A stretch of 64,000 bases of DNA from Aeromonas veronii (lineage in GTDB: Bacteria; Pseudomonadota; Gammaproteobacteria; Enterobacterales; Aeromonadaceae). Shown one piece after another: positions 36,252-48,978 of the stretch. The stretch's first letter is position 1. Each line of letters opens with the position of its first letter. The notes under the pieces were generated by a model. The model saw only the letters and a list, made by a program, of their open reading frames with translations, was not told the DNA's origin and did no database searches. The stretch is from the NCBI RefSeq assembly GCF_040215105.1, contig NZ_CP157875.1, positions 213,501 to 277,500 of the forward strand, in the 5' to 3' direction. The position numbers and the translations under genes were made by a program.

Positions 36252-37652
36252 TTAGCGTCTGGCGAGCCACTTGGTGGGGTTGATGGCCTCACCCTGATAG
36301 CGGATCTCGAAGTAGAGGCCGGGCCTGTCCTGACCACCGCTGTCACCCACTAGGGCCACGGGCTCCCCCTGTTCCACATTCTGGCCGACCTGGCGCAGCA
36401 GCGACTGATTGTGACCGTAGAGGCTCATGTAGCCGCGGCCGTGATCGATCACCAGCAGCATGCCGAAGCCGTCCAGCCAGTCTGCGTAGACCACCTGACC
36501 CGGGGCGACCGCCTTGACCTGGGTACCTTCACTGGCGCCGATCAGGGTGCCCTTCCATTTCAGTTCGGCGGTGCGCGGCGAGCCGTAGGAGATGAGGATG
36601 GGGCCCTGCACCGGCCAGCGCAGGCTGCCGTTGGTCTTGAGGCCGCTGTAGCCATTGCTTGCCTTGGCGCTGTTGCGGGCGGCGGCTTGCTGCTGCGCCA
36701 CCCGATCCTGCTGTGCGCTGACCCGGCGCTGCTCGGCGGCGAGTCGCTGCTGCTCCCCCACCTTCTGCTGCTGGGCCGCGAGACGCTGTTGCTCGGCGAT
36801 CCGCTTCTGCTCGGCGGCCAGGCGTTGTGCCTCCAGCTTGCGCTGGCGCTCCTGCTCCGCCTTCAACTTGGCGAGGCGTTCCCGCTCCGCCCGCTCGCGT
36901 CGCTCTTTCTCTTCCTGTTGGCGGCGCAGCTCTTCCAGTCGCGCCTTGAGGGCCTTCTCCGCCTTCACCAGCTTGCTCAGCTTCTGCTCGTCATCCTGCA
37001 CTGATTGCTGCAACTGGTTACGTACGGTGGCGCGGCTCTGCTGGCTGGCCAGCAGGCTCTGGTGGGTGGCTTGCTGCTCGGTGAGCAGGCTCTGCAGCTT
37101 GCTCTCGGTCTCCTGGGTGGCCTGCTGGTTGTGGGCCAGCTTGGTGCGGGTCGCACGCAGGGCTTCGATGGCCTCGATACGGGCCTTGTTGAGGTAGTCG
37201 AAATAGTCGAGGGCGCGGCTCAGTTTGGCCGGATCCTGCTGATTGAGCAGCAGCTTGAGGTAGTCGTGGTTGCCCGCCTGAAAGGCGCTCTCCGCCTGTC
37301 TGGCCAGCAATTGCTTCTGGTGGCTGGCCTGGCGCTCCAGTTCCAGTTTGTCCTGTTGCAGCTTCACCAGCTTCTGCTGGTTCTGTTTCAGCTGCAGCTT
37401 GGTCTGATCGAGTTTGGCGGCGGCCGTCGAGATGGCCTGTTCATCCGCCTTGAGCTGGGTATTGAGTTTGGCCAGCTCCTGCTTGCTCAGCCGGATGGTC
37501 TTCTGCTGCGCCTTGATTTCGGTCTGCATGGCGCCGAGCTGCTGGTTGGCAGCCTGCGCCTTGCCGGCGCCGCCGAGCAGGCAAAAAAACAGCGCGCCGG
37601 CCAACAGGCCGACGCGACTGGTTTTGGTTGAAATAACTTCGCATCCCCGCAT
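36252..37652 (-). CDS. envC: Murein hydrolase activator EnvC
   Basis: Periplasmic activator of the amidases AmiA and AmiB during cell division. The 466-residue protein has a signal peptide (cut after AQA near residue 34), a long coiled coil (about 35-330, Gln/Lys/Glu/Leu rich, with EQQRLAAEQRR-like repeats), and a C-terminal LytM (M23) domain in which the active-site HxH is replaced (GLYFEIRY), so it is a degenerate peptidase as expected for EnvC. It is 10 bases after gpmI on the same strand. Confidence 0.93.
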   Translation of the reverse strand: MRGCEVISTKTSRVGLLAGALFFCLLGGAGKAQAANQQLGAMQTEIKAQQKTIRLSKQELAKLNTQLKADEQAISTAAAKLDQTKLQLKQNQQKLVKLQQDKLELERQASHQKQLLARQAESAFQAGNHDYLKLLLNQQDPAKLSRALDYFDYLNKARIEAIEALRATRTKLAHNQQATQETESKLQSLLTEQQATHQSLLASQQSRATVRNQLQQSVQDDEQKLSKLVKAEKALKARLEELRRQQEEKERRERAERERLAKLKAEQERQRKLEAQRLAAEQKRIAEQQRLAAQQQKVGEQQRLAAEQRRVSAQQDRVAQQQAAARNSAKASNGYSGLKTNGSLRWPVQGPILISYGSPRTAELKWKGTLIGASEGTQVKAVAPGQVVYADWLDGFGMLLVIDHGRGYMSLYGHNQSLLRQVGQNVEQGEPVALVGDSGGQDRPGLYFEIRYQGEAINPTKWLARR

Positions 37653-37661
37653 GGGGAAGGA

Positions 37662-39191
37662 TTATTTCAGAATCATCAGGGGCTTGCCAGTCATTTCCGG
37701 CGGCACCGGCAGACCCATGAGGGTCAGCATGGTGGGGGCCAGATCGGACAGTTTGCCGCCTTCGACCACCTCGGCTTTGCGACCGAAGTAGATGAGGGGA
37801 ACCGGCAGATTGGTGTGGGCTGTGTGGGCCTGACCAGTCTCTTCGTCCATCATCTTCTCGGCGTTGCCGTGGTCGGCGGTGATGAGGCATTCGCCACCCA
37901 CTTCGGCCAGGGCCTCGGTGACGCGACCGATGCAGTGGTCGACCGCTTCACAGGCCTTGACGGCCGCATCGAACACACCGGTATGGCCGACCATGTCGCC
38001 GTTCGGGTAGTTGCAGATGATGACGTCGTACTTGCCGCTCTTGATGGCGCCGACCAGCTTGTCGGTCAGCTCGCCCGAGCTCATCTCCGGCTGCAGATCG
38101 TAGGTGGCCACTTTCGGACTGGCGACGATCTCGCGATCTTCACCGGTGAAGCAATCCTCTTCGCCACCGTTGAAGAAGAAGGTGACGTGGGCGTACTTCT
38201 CGGTTTCGGAGATACGCAGCTGGGTCTTGCCCTGCTTGGCCAGCCATTCACCCAGGGTGTTGACCAGGGCGGTGGGCGGGTAGGCGCAGGCGGTCTTGAT
38301 GTCGGCCGCGTACTCGGTCAGCATCACGAAGTTCAGGGCAGGCGTTGCGGCGCGGGCGAAGCCGGTGAAGTCGCTGTCGACGAAGGCGCGGGTGATCTCG
38401 CGGGCGCGGTCGGCACGGAAGTTCATGAAGATCAGTGCATCGCCATCCTGCATGGGCGCGGCGGCACCGATGCGGGTGGCCTTGACGAACTCGTCGTTCT
38501 CGTCGCGGGCATAGGCGTTGGCCAGGGCTTCGGTGGCGCTGTCGGCGGTGAACTCGGCCTTGCCCTGGGTCATCAGGTCATAGGCTTGCTGCACGCGATC
38601 CCAGCGGTTGTCACGGTCCATGGAGTAGTAACGACCGATCATGGAGGCGAAGCGACCCTTGCCGAGCTTGGCGAACAGGGCGTCGAACAGCTCGATGGAG
38701 GACTGGGCGGAGCGCGGCGGCACGTCACGGCCATCCAGGAAGGCGTGGAAGTAGATCTGCTCGGCGCCACGCTTGGCGGCCATCTCGATCATGCCCATGA
38801 TGTGCTCTTCGTGGCTGTGGACGCCACCCGGGGACATCAGGCCCATGATGTGCACGGCCTTGCCCTTGGTCACGGCGCCGTCAACAGCCTTGGCCAGCTC
38901 GACATTCTGGAAGAAGTCGCCGTCCTGGATCTCCTTGGAGATGCGGGTCAGTTCCTGGTAGACGATGCGACCGGCGCCGATGTTGACGTGACCCACTTCG
39001 GAGTTGCCCATCTGGCCATCGGGCAGACCCACGTCCAGGCCGGAGCCGGAGATCAGGGTGCTGGTGTAGTCACGGGCGAGGCGGTCGAGGTTGGGGGTCT
39101 TGGCGGCAGCGACGGCGTTGTACTCTTGCTTGGTGCTGTAGCCCCAACCGTCCATGATGACCAGAACCAACGGTTTCTTAGCTGTTGACAT
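37662..39191 (-). CDS. gpmI: Phosphoglycerate mutase, 2,3-bisphosphoglycerate-independent
   Basis: Interconverts 3- and 2-phosphoglycerate using two Mn2+ ions. The 509-residue protein has VIMDGWG (residues 11-17), the catalytic Ser64 ([15 protein letters not shown]), the IDHCIGR-like and [10 protein letters not shown] metal motifs. ATG 39191 is preferred; the frame continues upstream without conserved sequence. Order gpmI-envC as in E. coli, with the rhodanese gene divergent. Confidence 0.97.
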   Translation of the reverse strand: MSTAKKPLVLVIMDGWGYSTKQEYNAVAAAKTPNLDRLARDYTSTLISGSGLDVGLPDGQMGNSEVGHVNIGAGRIVYQELTRISKEIQDGDFFQNVELAKAVDGAVTKGKAVHIMGLMSPGGVHSHEEHIMGMIEMAAKRGAEQIYFHAFLDGRDVPPRSAQSSIELFDALFAKLGKGRFASMIGRYYSMDRDNRWDRVQQAYDLMTQGKAEFTADSATEALANAYARDENDEFVKATRIGAAAPMQDGDALIFMNFRADRAREITRAFVDSDFTGFARAATPALNFVMLTEYAADIKTACAYPPTALVNTLGEWLAKQGKTQLRISETEKYAHVTFFFNGGEEDCFTGEDREIVASPKVATYDLQPEMSSGELTDKLVGAIKSGKYDVIICNYPNGDMVGHTGVFDAAVKACEAVDHCIGRVTEALAEVGGECLITADHGNAEKMMDEETGQAHTAHTNLPVPLIYFGRKAEVVEGGKLSDLAPTMLTLMGLPVPPEMTGKPLMILK

Positions 39192-39538
39192 AAGGCTATG
39201 TCCTCTCGGATAGGAATGAATTGCGGGAACTGAAACTAGCGTAATATTACTACATCTGCCGAAATAGTCACCTGATAGCCAAGTCCCTCTGCCACCTGGT
39301 TTTTTAACTGTTGCCCCGCTGTATTGGGCATGTTGCCGGCTTGTCCGTCCCTCGGTTTTTTCGTCCCGTCGCGGGATTTTCTTCGTTATTTTCATGGCCT
39401 GACGGCCACCCTTTCCGCCCTGCAAACGACGGCCAATCCCTGATGGGAGCTTGCTCCCGCTTTACCGCCAAGGTGGCTGATCTTATCAAGGGCCCCATGT
39501 ATACTCGGGCACTTGTCTTGGTCCCTGGATAGTAGAAG
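39192..39538. other. gpmI/rhodanese intergenic region
   Basis: No gene is seen. It contains an inverted repeat GGGAGC/GCTCCC near 39446-39459 and a possible -10 TATACT (39500-39505) with an adjacent TG, about 30 bases before the rhodanese gene. Confidence 0.55.
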
Positions 39539-39970
39539 ATGCAAGAGTATTTGGATTTTGCGACCCGCAACCCGCTGCTGACCGCAGCCTGGTTGGGTCT
39601 GGCAGGCACTCTGGTTTACACCACGGTGCGTGCTCGTTTGTCTCCGGTGAAGTCGGTGAACAACCACGCGGCCACCCTGCTGATCAACCGTGAGAATGCC
39701 ACCGTCGTGGATATTCGCAGTCAGGATGAGTTCGCCAAGGGTCATCTGGCCGGTGCTCACCACCTGCCCCTCACCCAGATCCAGGCCAACAATCTGGGCC
39801 CGGTTGAAAAGCACAAAGACGCCCCCATCATAGTGGTGTGCGAGTCGGGGATGACCGCTGGTGGTGCGGGTCGTCAACTGAGCAAGGCCGGCTTCAAGCA
39901 GGTTTATACCCTCAGCGGCGGCATGGCCCAATGGCGGGCAGAGAATCTGCCGGTGACCAAAAAGCGCTGA
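39539..39970 (+). CDS. yibN: Membrane-anchored rhodanese-domain protein (YibN)
   Basis: A 143-residue protein with one N-terminal hydrophobic anchor (about residues 12-30) and a rhodanese domain (about 42-140) with active Cys101 in VVCESGMTAGG. Rhodaneses transfer sulfur from thiosulfate or persulfide donors; the substrate here is unknown. Same position, upstream of secB-gpsA, as yibN in E. coli. Confidence 0.92.
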   Translation: MQEYLDFATRNPLLTAAWLGLAGTLVYTTVRARLSPVKSVNNHAATLLINRENATVVDIRSQDEFAKGHLAGAHHLPLTQIQANNLGPVEKHKDAPIIVVCESGMTAGGAGRQLSKAGFKQVYTLSGGMAQWRAENLPVTKKR

Positions 39971-40016
39971 TTTAAGGGCCCGCGCCCACTCATTTTCATA
40001 AAAGGAATCAAACGAA

Positions 40017-40487
40017 ATGGCTGACGAAATCAACAACCAGGAAGTACAACCGGAATTCCACATCCAGCGTGTCTACACCAAGGATGTCTCTTTCGAAGCA
40101 CCGAACACCCCGCACATCTTCCAGAAAGAGTGGCAACCGGACGTCAAGCTGGACATGGACACCAAGACCAACGTCCTGGCCGACGGCGTGTACGAAGTGG
40201 TGTTGACCCTGACCGTGACCTGCAAGCTGGAAACCGAGACCGCCTTCCTGTGCGAAGTGCAGCAGGCCGGTATCTTCACCATCGGCAACCTGCCGGAACC
40301 CCAGCTGGCTCACTGCCTGGCGGCCTTCTGCCCGAACATTCTGTTCCCGTATGCCCGTGAAGCAGTGGCTAATCTGGTGAGCAAGGGTTCCTTCCCGCAG
40401 CTGAACCTGGCACCGGTCAACTTCGATGCCCTGTTTGCCCAGCACATGGCGCAAGCACAGGCCCAGCAGGCGGCTGCGGAAGCCTGA
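40017..40487 (+). CDS. secB: Protein-export chaperone SecB
   Basis: Cytoplasmic tetrameric chaperone that keeps precursors unfolded and delivers them to SecA. The 156-residue protein has the [18 protein letters not shown] and [13 protein letters not shown] blocks, [18 protein letters not shown], and the acidic C-terminus with the SecA-binding [14 protein letters not shown] tail. AAAGGAA lies upstream. It is read just ahead of gpsA. Confidence 0.97.
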   Translation: MADEINNQEVQPEFHIQRVYTKDVSFEAPNTPHIFQKEWQPDVKLDMDTKTNVLADGVYEVVLTLTVTCKLETETAFLCEVQQAGIFTIGNLPEPQLAHCLAAFCPNILFPYAREAVANLVSKGSFPQLNLAPVNFDALFAQHMAQAQAQQAAAEA

Positions 40488-40489
40488 TA

Positions 40490-41494
40490 ATGGCCGACCA
40501 GATCGCTATCTCGGTCCTGGGGGCGGGGTCTTACGGCTCCGCCCTTGCCATTTCTCTGGCGCGCAACGGTCATCCGACCCTGCTGTGGGGTCACGACCCC
40601 GCCCATGTCGCCGAGCTGGAACAGGATCGCTGCAACAAGGCCTTCCTGCCGGACGTGCCCTTCCCGGCCGACTTGCAACTGACCTCGGATCTGCAGGCGG
40701 CGGTGCAAGCCGCCCCCGTACTGCTGCTGGTCGTGCCGAGCCATGTGTTCGGCCAGGTGCTGGCCCGGGTCAAGCCCTTCCTGCGCCCGGATACCCGTAT
40801 CGCCTGGGCCACCAAGGGGCTGGAACCGGACAGCGGTCGGCTGTTGCAGGATGTGGCGCGCGAGGTGCTGGGTGACGAGATACCGCTGGCGGTGATCTCA
40901 GGCCCGACCTTCGCCCGCGAATTGGCTGCCGGCTTGCCGACCGCCATCTCGGTCGCCTCGACCCACGACGACTTTGCCGACGATCTCTCCCTGCTGCTCC
41001 ATTGCGGCCGCTCGTTCCGGGTTTACACCAATCCGGACTTCACCGGCCTGCAACTCGGTGGCGCGGTCAAGAACGTCATCGCCATCGGTGCCGGGCTCTC
41101 CGACGGGCTGGGTTTTGGCGCCAACGCCAGAACCGCGCTCATCACCCGGGGTCTGGTAGAGATGCAGCGTCTCGGCGCCGCCTTGGGTGCCGATGCCAAG
41201 ACCTTCATGGGGATGGCGGGGCTCGGGGATCTGGTGCTGACCTGTACCGACAACCAGTCACGCAACCGCCGTTTCGGTCTGGCGCTCGGTGCCGGCAAGG
41301 ACGTGGACACCGCCATGACCGAGATAGGCCAGGTGGTGGAAGGCTATCGCAACACCAAGGAAGTGCATCTGCTGGCCGCCCGTTGTGGCGTCGAGATGCC
41401 TATCTGCGAGCAGATCTTCAAGGTGCTCTACGAGGGCAAGAACCCGAAAGAGGCTGCCATCGCCCTGCTGTCGCGAGACAAGAAAGACGAATAG
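40490..41494 (+). CDS. gpsA: Glycerol-3-phosphate dehydrogenase (NAD(P)+)
   Basis: Makes sn-glycerol 3-phosphate for phospholipid synthesis. The 334-residue protein has the nucleotide-binding [10 protein letters not shown] (residues 11-20), the [12 protein letters not shown] segment, [10 protein letters not shown] and the catalytic Lys in [18 protein letters not shown]. It begins two bases after the secB stop, matching E. coli secB-gpsA. Confidence 0.97.
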   Translation: MADQIAISVLGAGSYGSALAISLARNGHPTLLWGHDPAHVAELEQDRCNKAFLPDVPFPADLQLTSDLQAAVQAAPVLLLVVPSHVFGQVLARVKPFLRPDTRIAWATKGLEPDSGRLLQDVAREVLGDEIPLAVISGPTFARELAAGLPTAISVASTHDDFADDLSLLLHCGRSFRVYTNPDFTGLQLGGAVKNVIAIGAGLSDGLGFGANARTALITRGLVEMQRLGAALGADAKTFMGMAGLGDLVLTCTDNQSRNRRFGLALGAGKDVDTAMTEIGQVVEGYRNTKEVHLLAARCGVEMPICEQIFKVLYEGKNPKEAAIALLSRDKKDE

Positions 41495-41523
41495 TCGTCA
41501 TGGTGCGCGGTGCGCCGGATAGC

Positions 41524-41556
41524 AAAAGGCCCTGCCAGATTCTGGCAGGGCCTTTT
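41524..41556. terminator. Bidirectional terminator between gpsA and nfuA
   Basis: AAAAGGCCCTGCCAG, ATT, CTGGCAGGGCCTTTT: a 15-bp stem with A/T flanks on both sides of the convergent pair. Confidence 0.9.
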
Positions 41557-41573
41557 TCATGGGCGGCAGGCAA

Positions 41574-42152
41574 TCAATAGTAGGAGTGATCGCCACGCTG
41601 GTGCTCGGTGGCGTCTTTCACGCCGTTGAGCTCGCCCGGGAATTTCTCCAGCAGCTGCTTCTCGATCCCCTCTTTCAGGGTGTAATCCACCTGTGAGCAG
41701 CCGTTGCAACCGCCGCCAAACTGCAAAATCGCCAGCTTGTCGTCGGTGATGTCAATCAGGGTCACCTTGCCACCGTGACTGGCCAGCATGGGGTTCACCT
41801 CGGACATCAGCACGTATTCGATGCGATCGGCCAGGGGAGCATCGTCGGCGACCTTGCGCATCTTGGCGTTCGGCGCCTTCAGGGTGAGCTGGGAGCCCAT
41901 CTGATCGGTGACGAAGTCGATGGTGGCGTCCACCAGGAAGGGGGCGCTCAGGGGGTCGACCAGGCAGTCGAAGCCGCTGAAGGGCAGGTGTTGATCTTCC
42001 GGATCGACCGCGTCGGGTGGGCAATATGATACGCCGCACTCGGCATTCTGGGTTCCCGGATTGACCACAAACACCCGGATGTTGGTGCCATCAGGCTGCT
42101 TTTCCAGCAACTTGCGGAAGTGGGCCTGGGCGGTGTCGGAAATGCTGATCAT
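41574..42152 (-). CDS. nfuA: Iron-sulfur carrier NfuA
   Basis: Delivers 4Fe-4S clusters to target proteins, especially under stress. The 192-residue protein has an A-type-like N-terminal domain (degenerate) and the Nfu domain with the cluster-binding Cys149/Cys152 ([11 protein letters not shown]). ATG 42152 with GAGGA upstream gives [11 protein letters not shown], matching E. coli NfuA; another ATG four codons upstream is possible. Near gntX and bioH as in E. coli. Confidence 0.96.
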   Translation of the reverse strand: MISISDTAQAHFRKLLEKQPDGTNIRVFVVNPGTQNAECGVSYCPPDAVDPEDQHLPFSGFDCLVDPLSAPFLVDATIDFVTDQMGSQLTLKAPNAKMRKVADDAPLADRIEYVLMSEVNPMLASHGGKVTLIDITDDKLAILQFGGGCNGCSQVDYTLKEGIEKQLLEKFPGELNGVKDATEHQRGDHSYY

Positions 42153-42313
42153 CACTATCCTCATAAACCTGAGTGTACGACTAAGGTATTCATGATAACT
42201 CTCTTGGCAGGGCTTGGGTAGCATGACGGCGGCCACTTGTGATGCGCAGTGGCTGATCGACGCCGGGGTTCCCGGCCGTGACGCTGGATCTCGCCGACAT
42301 CGCCTGTCCCTTC

Positions 42314-43042
42314 CTATTTGATGTGTCTCAGGGTTCGACAGAGTGCCCATACCTCCACCCGCTCGACGCCGCTCTGATGGAGCAGCCGGCTGAGTTGTCC
42401 CGCGGTGGCGCCCGTGGTGACCACATCATCGAGCAGGGCCACATGACGATATGCGTGAGGGGCAATCTGGAAGGCGCCACGCAGGTTGCGCCGTCGCTGA
42501 CCCGCGCTGAGGTGGGTCTGCTGCGCCGTGGCTTTGGCTCTGCGCAGCAGTCTGCCATCGCAGGGGATGCCGGTGATCTCGCCAAGCGCCCGCCCTATCT
42601 CCTCCGCCTGATTGAAGCCGCGCCACCACTGGCGCCACCAGTGCAGCGGCACCGGCAGTATGACCTCGGGGGGCTGGGTCAGATCCAGGTGATCCGCCAG
42701 CACCCGGGCAAGCGGTGGCGCCAGCAGGATCTGGCCCGCGTATTTCAAGCCTGGGATCAGCAGAGGGTAGGGAGGCAGATAGTCCCCGATCACCTGCAAC
42801 CGCTGCCAGGGGGGCGGCCGGCGCTGGCAGCGGCCACAGATCTGCTCCTCTTCCTTTATATGTTCTGACAGCGGGGCGGCGCAGAGTCGGCAACGGCATT
42901 GGGGCTGGTACAGTGCCGCCTGGCACCAGTGACACAGCAGGGGATGCTCATCGCAGGGTTGGCGGCAGAGCTGGCACAACCCCAACCAGTCACCGGGGTC
43001 GCCGAGGATCGGACTTGCTTTGGCGAGCAGCCGCTTTAACAT
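42314..43042 (-). CDS. gntX: ComF/GntX family phosphoribosyltransferase-like protein
   Basis: A 242-residue protein with zinc-binding cysteines in its N-terminal third ([20 protein letters not shown]) and a phosphoribosyltransferase fold with the PRPP-loop motif [15 protein letters not shown]. ComF is needed for DNA uptake in transformation in some bacteria; GntX is the E. coli homologue without a clear role. ATG 43042 is preferred; a GTG at 43054 would add four residues. Located between nfuA and bioH as in E. coli. Confidence 0.85.
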   Translation of the reverse strand: MLKRLLAKASPILGDPGDWLGLCQLCRQPCDEHPLLCHWCQAALYQPQCRCRLCAAPLSEHIKEEEQICGRCQRRPPPWQRLQVIGDYLPPYPLLIPGLKYAGQILLAPPLARVLADHLDLTQPPEVILPVPLHWWRQWWRGFNQAEEIGRALGEITGIPCDGRLLRRAKATAQQTHLSAGQRRRNLRGAFQIAPHAYRHVALLDDVVTTGATAGQLSRLLHQSGVERVEVWALCRTLRHIK

Positions 43043-43080
43043 GCGCTCATCCACGCAGAGAAACAGGATCTTGAGTCTAG

Positions 43081-43845
43081 ATGAGCATATCGGTTGAACG
43101 GTTTGGCCAGGGGCCGGATCTGGTGTTGTTGCATGGCTGGGGGATGAACGGGGCCGTCTGGCACGGCGTGATGCCGACTCTGGCGCAGCATTATCGTCTG
43201 CACCTGGTCGATCTGCCGGGGTTTGGCAATAGTCCCCTGCCTGCAGGCAGTGATTACTCCTTGCCCTGGCTGGCCGAGCAGGTTGCCGCCGTCATGCCCG
43301 CACGTTGTCATCTGCTCGGCTGGTCCCTCGGTGGCCTGGTGGCGAGCCAGCTGGCCCTGATGCAGCCTGAACGGGTGCAATCCCTGATCACGGTGGCGAG
43401 CTCCCCCTGCTTCATGGCGCGGGATGACTGGCCGGGCATAGCACCCAAGGTGCTGGCCGGTTTCAACCAGATGCTGGCGGGGGATTTCAAGCAGACCATA
43501 GAGCGCTTCCTCGCGATCCAGGCCATGGGCAGTGAACACGCCCGCGACGATATCCGTCAGCTGCGCCACTGGCTGGCAGAACGCCCGGCCCCCCAGCTCG
43601 CTGCGCTGGAAGCCGGTCTCGGCTTGCTGGCGGAGATCGATCTGCGCGACGAGCTGACGACGCTGAGCCTGCCCTGGCTGCGCATCTATGGTCGGCTTGA
43701 CTCCCTGGTGCCCAAGGCCAGCATTGGACTGCTGGACGAGCGTTATCCCCATAGCCAGAGCCGGGTGCTGGACAAGGCCTCCCATGCCCCCTTCATCTCT
43801 CATCCTGATCAGTTCATCGCCCTGGTGCGGGAGTTTGTCGGCTGA
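43081..43845 (+). CDS. bioH: Pimeloyl-[acyl-carrier protein] methyl ester esterase BioH
   Basis: Hydrolyses pimeloyl-ACP methyl ester in biotin synthesis. The 254-residue alpha/beta hydrolase has the HGWGMNG oxyanion region (residues 18-24), nucleophile Ser82 (GWSLGG), Asp207 (YGRLDSLVP) and His235 (SHAPFIS). The upstream 38-base gap to gntX must hold both promoters. Confidence 0.95.
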   Translation: MSISVERFGQGPDLVLLHGWGMNGAVWHGVMPTLAQHYRLHLVDLPGFGNSPLPAGSDYSLPWLAEQVAAVMPARCHLLGWSLGGLVASQLALMQPERVQSLITVASSPCFMARDDWPGIAPKVLAGFNQMLAGDFKQTIERFLAIQAMGSEHARDDIRQLRHWLAERPAPQLAALEAGLGLLAEIDLRDELTTLSLPWLRIYGRLDSLVPKASIGLLDERYPHSQSRVLDKASHAPFISHPDQFIALVREFVG

Positions 43846-43928
43846 GCCCATTGGTCGAATAATGCGCTCAAGGCTTCAATAACGCCCCGTTCTGGTTGAT
43901 AATTGGCCAACGACAGAGGAGAGAAGCC

Positions 43929-44162
43929 ATGCGTATCGATTCAGCCATGACCACGGGGGTGCAGGGTTTCCAGCGAGCGGAGCAGCAGGCCGCCCAGGCC
44001 TCCAGCCAGATAGCCCGCCTCAACACCCCGGCGGGTGATCAGGTCCAGTTGCCGGATGAGCTGGTCAACCTCAAGGTCGCCGAGTTGCAGGCCGGTGCCT
44101 CCGCCAAGGTGATCCAGACCGCCAGCAACATGATGGGTACCCTGATCGATATTCGGGTCTGA
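43929..44162 (+). CDS. Small flagellar-rod-like protein
   Basis: A 77-residue protein with GAGGAGAG before ATG 43929. Its C-terminus (LPDELVNLKVAELQAGASAKVIQTASNMMGTLIDIRV region) follows the FlgC/FlgG/FlgE end pattern, but there is no full rod or hook domain. Function is not established. It is followed one base later by a SprA-related gene, so the two are likely cotranslated and may act together. Confidence 0.7.
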   Translation: MRIDSAMTTGVQGFQRAEQQAAQASSQIARLNTPAGDQVQLPDELVNLKVAELQAGASAKVIQTASNMMGTLIDIRV

Positions 44163-44163
44163 G

Positions 44164-44928
44164 ATGAACATCAACATCAGTCTGCCAACCATGGTGCCGA
44201 ACCAGCTGCATCCGCAGACGGAAGCAGCGCAGACTGACAATCGCCGTGCCGAGCTGGTGCCCCTGTTGCGGCAAGGGGAGGCCGCCAATGCCGAATCCGG
44301 TGTCGCCTCCCAAAAAGATCGATCCCGATCGGCCCCCGGCAATGCCAATCCACAGTCCCAGTCCAGCAGAGAGAGTGCCCAGACCGGCCATCCGGCAACC
44401 CTGCCCCATCGTTTCGTGGAGGCCACGGATGAGGAGGGCAAGCGCAGGCAGCAGGAGTCCGGCCAGCAGGAACAACAGAGGCAGCGGCGGCAGATAGAGG
44501 CGCTAGCGGAGCGGGATCTCGAGGTACGCAAGCATGAGCAGGCTCACCAGACGGCCGGTGGCGAGCGCGCGGGCAGCCCGACCTATGAGTATGCCCAGGG
44601 GCCGGATGGCAGACGCTATGCCAGTGGGGGGGAGGTCGCCATCGATGTCGGCGTCATCCACGGAGATCCGGCCGCTACCCTGGTTAAGATGCAGCAGGTG
44701 CGGGCGGCCGCCCTGGCGCCGGTCGAACCCTCTTCTCAGGATCTGAGTGTGGCCCGCAGCGCCGCGGTCAAGGAGGCGCAGGCCCGCAAGGCGCTGATGG
44801 CCGCCGATGCCGAGACGTCGCCCAGCCCGCTCGGGGCCTATATGGACAGACGCAACCAGGTGATTGCGCAGCATTATCAGCAGGCAAGCCGTCCCGCCCC
44901 CCGCCACTATTTCAGCCAGGATATCTGA
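44164..44928 (+). CDS. SprA-related putative metalloprotease
   Basis: A 254-residue protein of the SprA-related family. After a low-complexity Gln/Arg/Glu-rich region (about 40-115, likely coiled or disordered) it has a HExxH-type zinc motif HEQAH at 124-128 (VRKHEQAHQTAGG), then SPTYEYAQGPDGRRYASGGEV and IDVGVIHGDPAATLVKM, which are typical of this family. No signal peptide is visible. Biological role and substrate are unknown. It starts one base after the flagellar-rod-like gene. Confidence 0.8.
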   Translation: MNINISLPTMVPNQLHPQTEAAQTDNRRAELVPLLRQGEAANAESGVASQKDRSRSAPGNANPQSQSSRESAQTGHPATLPHRFVEATDEEGKRRQQESGQQEQQRQRRQIEALAERDLEVRKHEQAHQTAGGERAGSPTYEYAQGPDGRRYASGGEVAIDVGVIHGDPAATLVKMQQVRAAALAPVEPSSQDLSVARSAAVKEAQARKALMAADAETSPSPLGAYMDRRNQVIAQHYQQASRPAPRHYFSQDI

Positions 44929-44992
44929 ACGGCCGGGTCAGTGGAGCCCACATCCGCCGCGCCGCTGGCAAGGAATTTAATCTGCATACCCA

Positions 44993-45020
44993 GCAAAAAG
45001 CCCCTCGCGGGGCTTTTTGC
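44993..45020. terminator. Bidirectional terminator between sprA-related gene and tex
   Basis: GCAAAAAGCCCC, TCGC, GGGGCTTTTTGC, perfect 12-bp stem, 65 bases after the SprA-related stop and just downstream of tex on the other strand. Confidence 0.85.
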
Positions 45021-45031
45021 ATTTTGCTCTC

Positions 45032-47362
<2,331 letters not shown>

Positions 47363-47562
47363 CGGGGGTCTCTAATGGTCGGTTCTATCCAACTGGCCTG
47401 AGGTGACGCCCTGGCTCAGCAAGGGCACCACCCGGCCGGTTTGCGCCCTGGGCGCCGGGTGGAAGCACTATAGGGGCTAGGGACGGTGGATGCCAGCCTG
47501 GCCGGGGGCATGGCGGACTGGTCAACCTGCATGGGGGCAGGGAGTGGGGCTCCCTCGGCGGT

Positions 47563-48036
47563 TCAACGGGGGTAGCTTATCTCGTTCACATACCAGCAGG
47601 CGTCACCCACTGGCGTACGCACGATGGCCTCGTCACCCACCTCTTTCTTCAGCAGGGCGCGGGCCATGGGGGAGTCGATGGAGATGTAATCCTTGCGACC
47701 GAAGATTTCGTCATAGCCGACGATGCGAAAGCGCTTGGTCTCCCCTTCCTCGCTCTCCACCTCGACCCAGGCGCCGAAGAACACCTTGCCCTCCTGGGAG
47801 GGGGCGTAGTCGACGATGGTGAGCTCCTCCAGACACTTGCGCAGGTAGCGCACCCGGCGGTCGATCTCCCGCAGCCGCTTCTTGTTGTACTGGTAGTCGG
47901 CATTCTCGCTGCGATCGCCGAGGCTGGCCGCCCAGGCCACCTTTTTGGTGACCTCGGGCCGTTCCTCTCGCCACAGCATGTCGTGCTCTTGTCGCAGCCT
48001 GTTGTAGCCTTCTCGCGTGATGAGTTTGGTTTTCAT
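47563..48036 (-). CDS. greB: Transcription elongation factor GreB
   Basis: Rescues backtracked RNA polymerase by stimulating transcript cleavage. The 157-residue protein has the N-terminal antiparallel coiled coil (GYNRLRQEHDMLWREERPEV) and a C-terminal FKBP-like domain with the SPMARALLKKEVGDEA segment. It is longer and more acidic in the coiled-coil tip than GreA, consistent with GreB. ATG 48036 chosen. Diverges from ompR. Confidence 0.95.
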   Translation of the reverse strand: MKTKLITREGYNRLRQEHDMLWREERPEVTKKVAWAASLGDRSENADYQYNKKRLREIDRRVRYLRKCLEELTIVDYAPSQEGKVFFGAWVEVESEEGETKRFRIVGYDEIFGRKDYISIDSPMARALLKKEVGDEAIVRTPVGDACWYVNEISYPR

Positions 48037-48258
48037 GGCGTAATCAGCCCCTGTTACGACCTGATAAGGGAGGTTGTTCTGTCCGGAGTCTTGGTGATGG
48101 CGCCCCGGCTGTGGGGGCAAAGGTATCAGAGAGGCCCGGGCTCTGACCATAGCCCGGAGTTTTAGCCGCGTCCGGGGTAATAACCGGTAACATATTTATG
48201 CTTTGCCGTTGGGAGGGGGAGCCCTAGTATTGGGGGCAGCGAGAGAGGAGTGGCAAGC

Positions 48259-48978
48259 ATGAGTCAGCAATACAAGGTCCTGGTGGTCGACGATGACCTG
48301 AAACTGCGTTTCCTGCTGGAGCGTTATCTTACCGAGCAGGGGTTCATGGTACGGGGGGTCGCCAACGGCGAGCAGGCTGACCGGCTGTTGACGCGTGAGA
48401 ACTTCAGCCTGATGGTGCTGGATCTGATGCTGCCGGGGGAAGATGGCCTATCCATCTGCCGCCGCCTGCGGGAAGCGGGCAACCAGATCCCGGTGCTCAT
48501 GCTCACCGCCAAGGGGGACGAGGTGGATCGCATCGTCGGTCTCGAGATGGGGGCCGATGACTATCTGCCCAAGCCGTTCAATCCCCGCGAGCTGCTGGCC
48601 CGGATCCGCGCCGTGTTGCGCCGCCATACCGTCGAGCTGCCCGGTGCCCCCTCCGCCGCCGAGAAGATGGTGACCTTCGGTGCCTATCAACTCAACCTGG
48701 CGACCCGGGAGCTGAGCCGGGATGGAGAACCGGTCGCCCTGACCAGCGGCGAGTTCGCCGTGCTCAAGGTGCTGGTGAGCCACCCGCGCGAGCCGCTCTC
48801 CCGCGACAAGCTGATGAATCTGGCCCGGGGGAGGGAGTACACCGCCACCGAGCGCAGCATCGACGTGCAGGTTTCCCGCCTGCGTCGGTTGCTGGAGCAG
48901 GATCCTGCCCAGCCGCGCTATCTGCAGACCGTCTGGGGTCTGGGCTATGTGTTCGTACCGGACGGTGATGGCGCATGA
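48259..48978 (+). CDS. ompR: Osmolarity response regulator OmpR
   Basis: Controls porin and other genes in response to EnvZ. The 239-residue protein has a receiver domain with Asp55 ([11 protein letters not shown]), Lys in [11 protein letters not shown] near 105, and a C-terminal winged-helix DNA-binding domain ([14 protein letters not shown], then [36 protein letters not shown]). ATG 48259 follows GAGAGGAG. It overlaps envZ by four bases (ATGA). Confidence 0.96.
   Translation: MSQQYKVLVVDDDLKLRFLLERYLTEQGFMVRGVANGEQADRLLTRENFSLMVLDLMLPGEDGLSICRRLREAGNQIPVLMLTAKGDEVDRIVGLEMGADDYLPKPFNPRELLARIRAVLRRHTVELPGAPSAAEKMVTFGAYQLNLATRELSRDGEPVALTSGEFAVLKVLVSHPREPLSRDKLMNLARGREYTATERSIDVQVSRLRRLLEQDPAQPRYLQTVWGLGYVFVPDGDGA

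Noticed and set aside
47427..47462. Inverted repeat CCACCCGGC/GCCGGGTGG near greB as a terminator
   Set aside because: No T-run follows on either strand and the loop is long, so terminator function is not supported.
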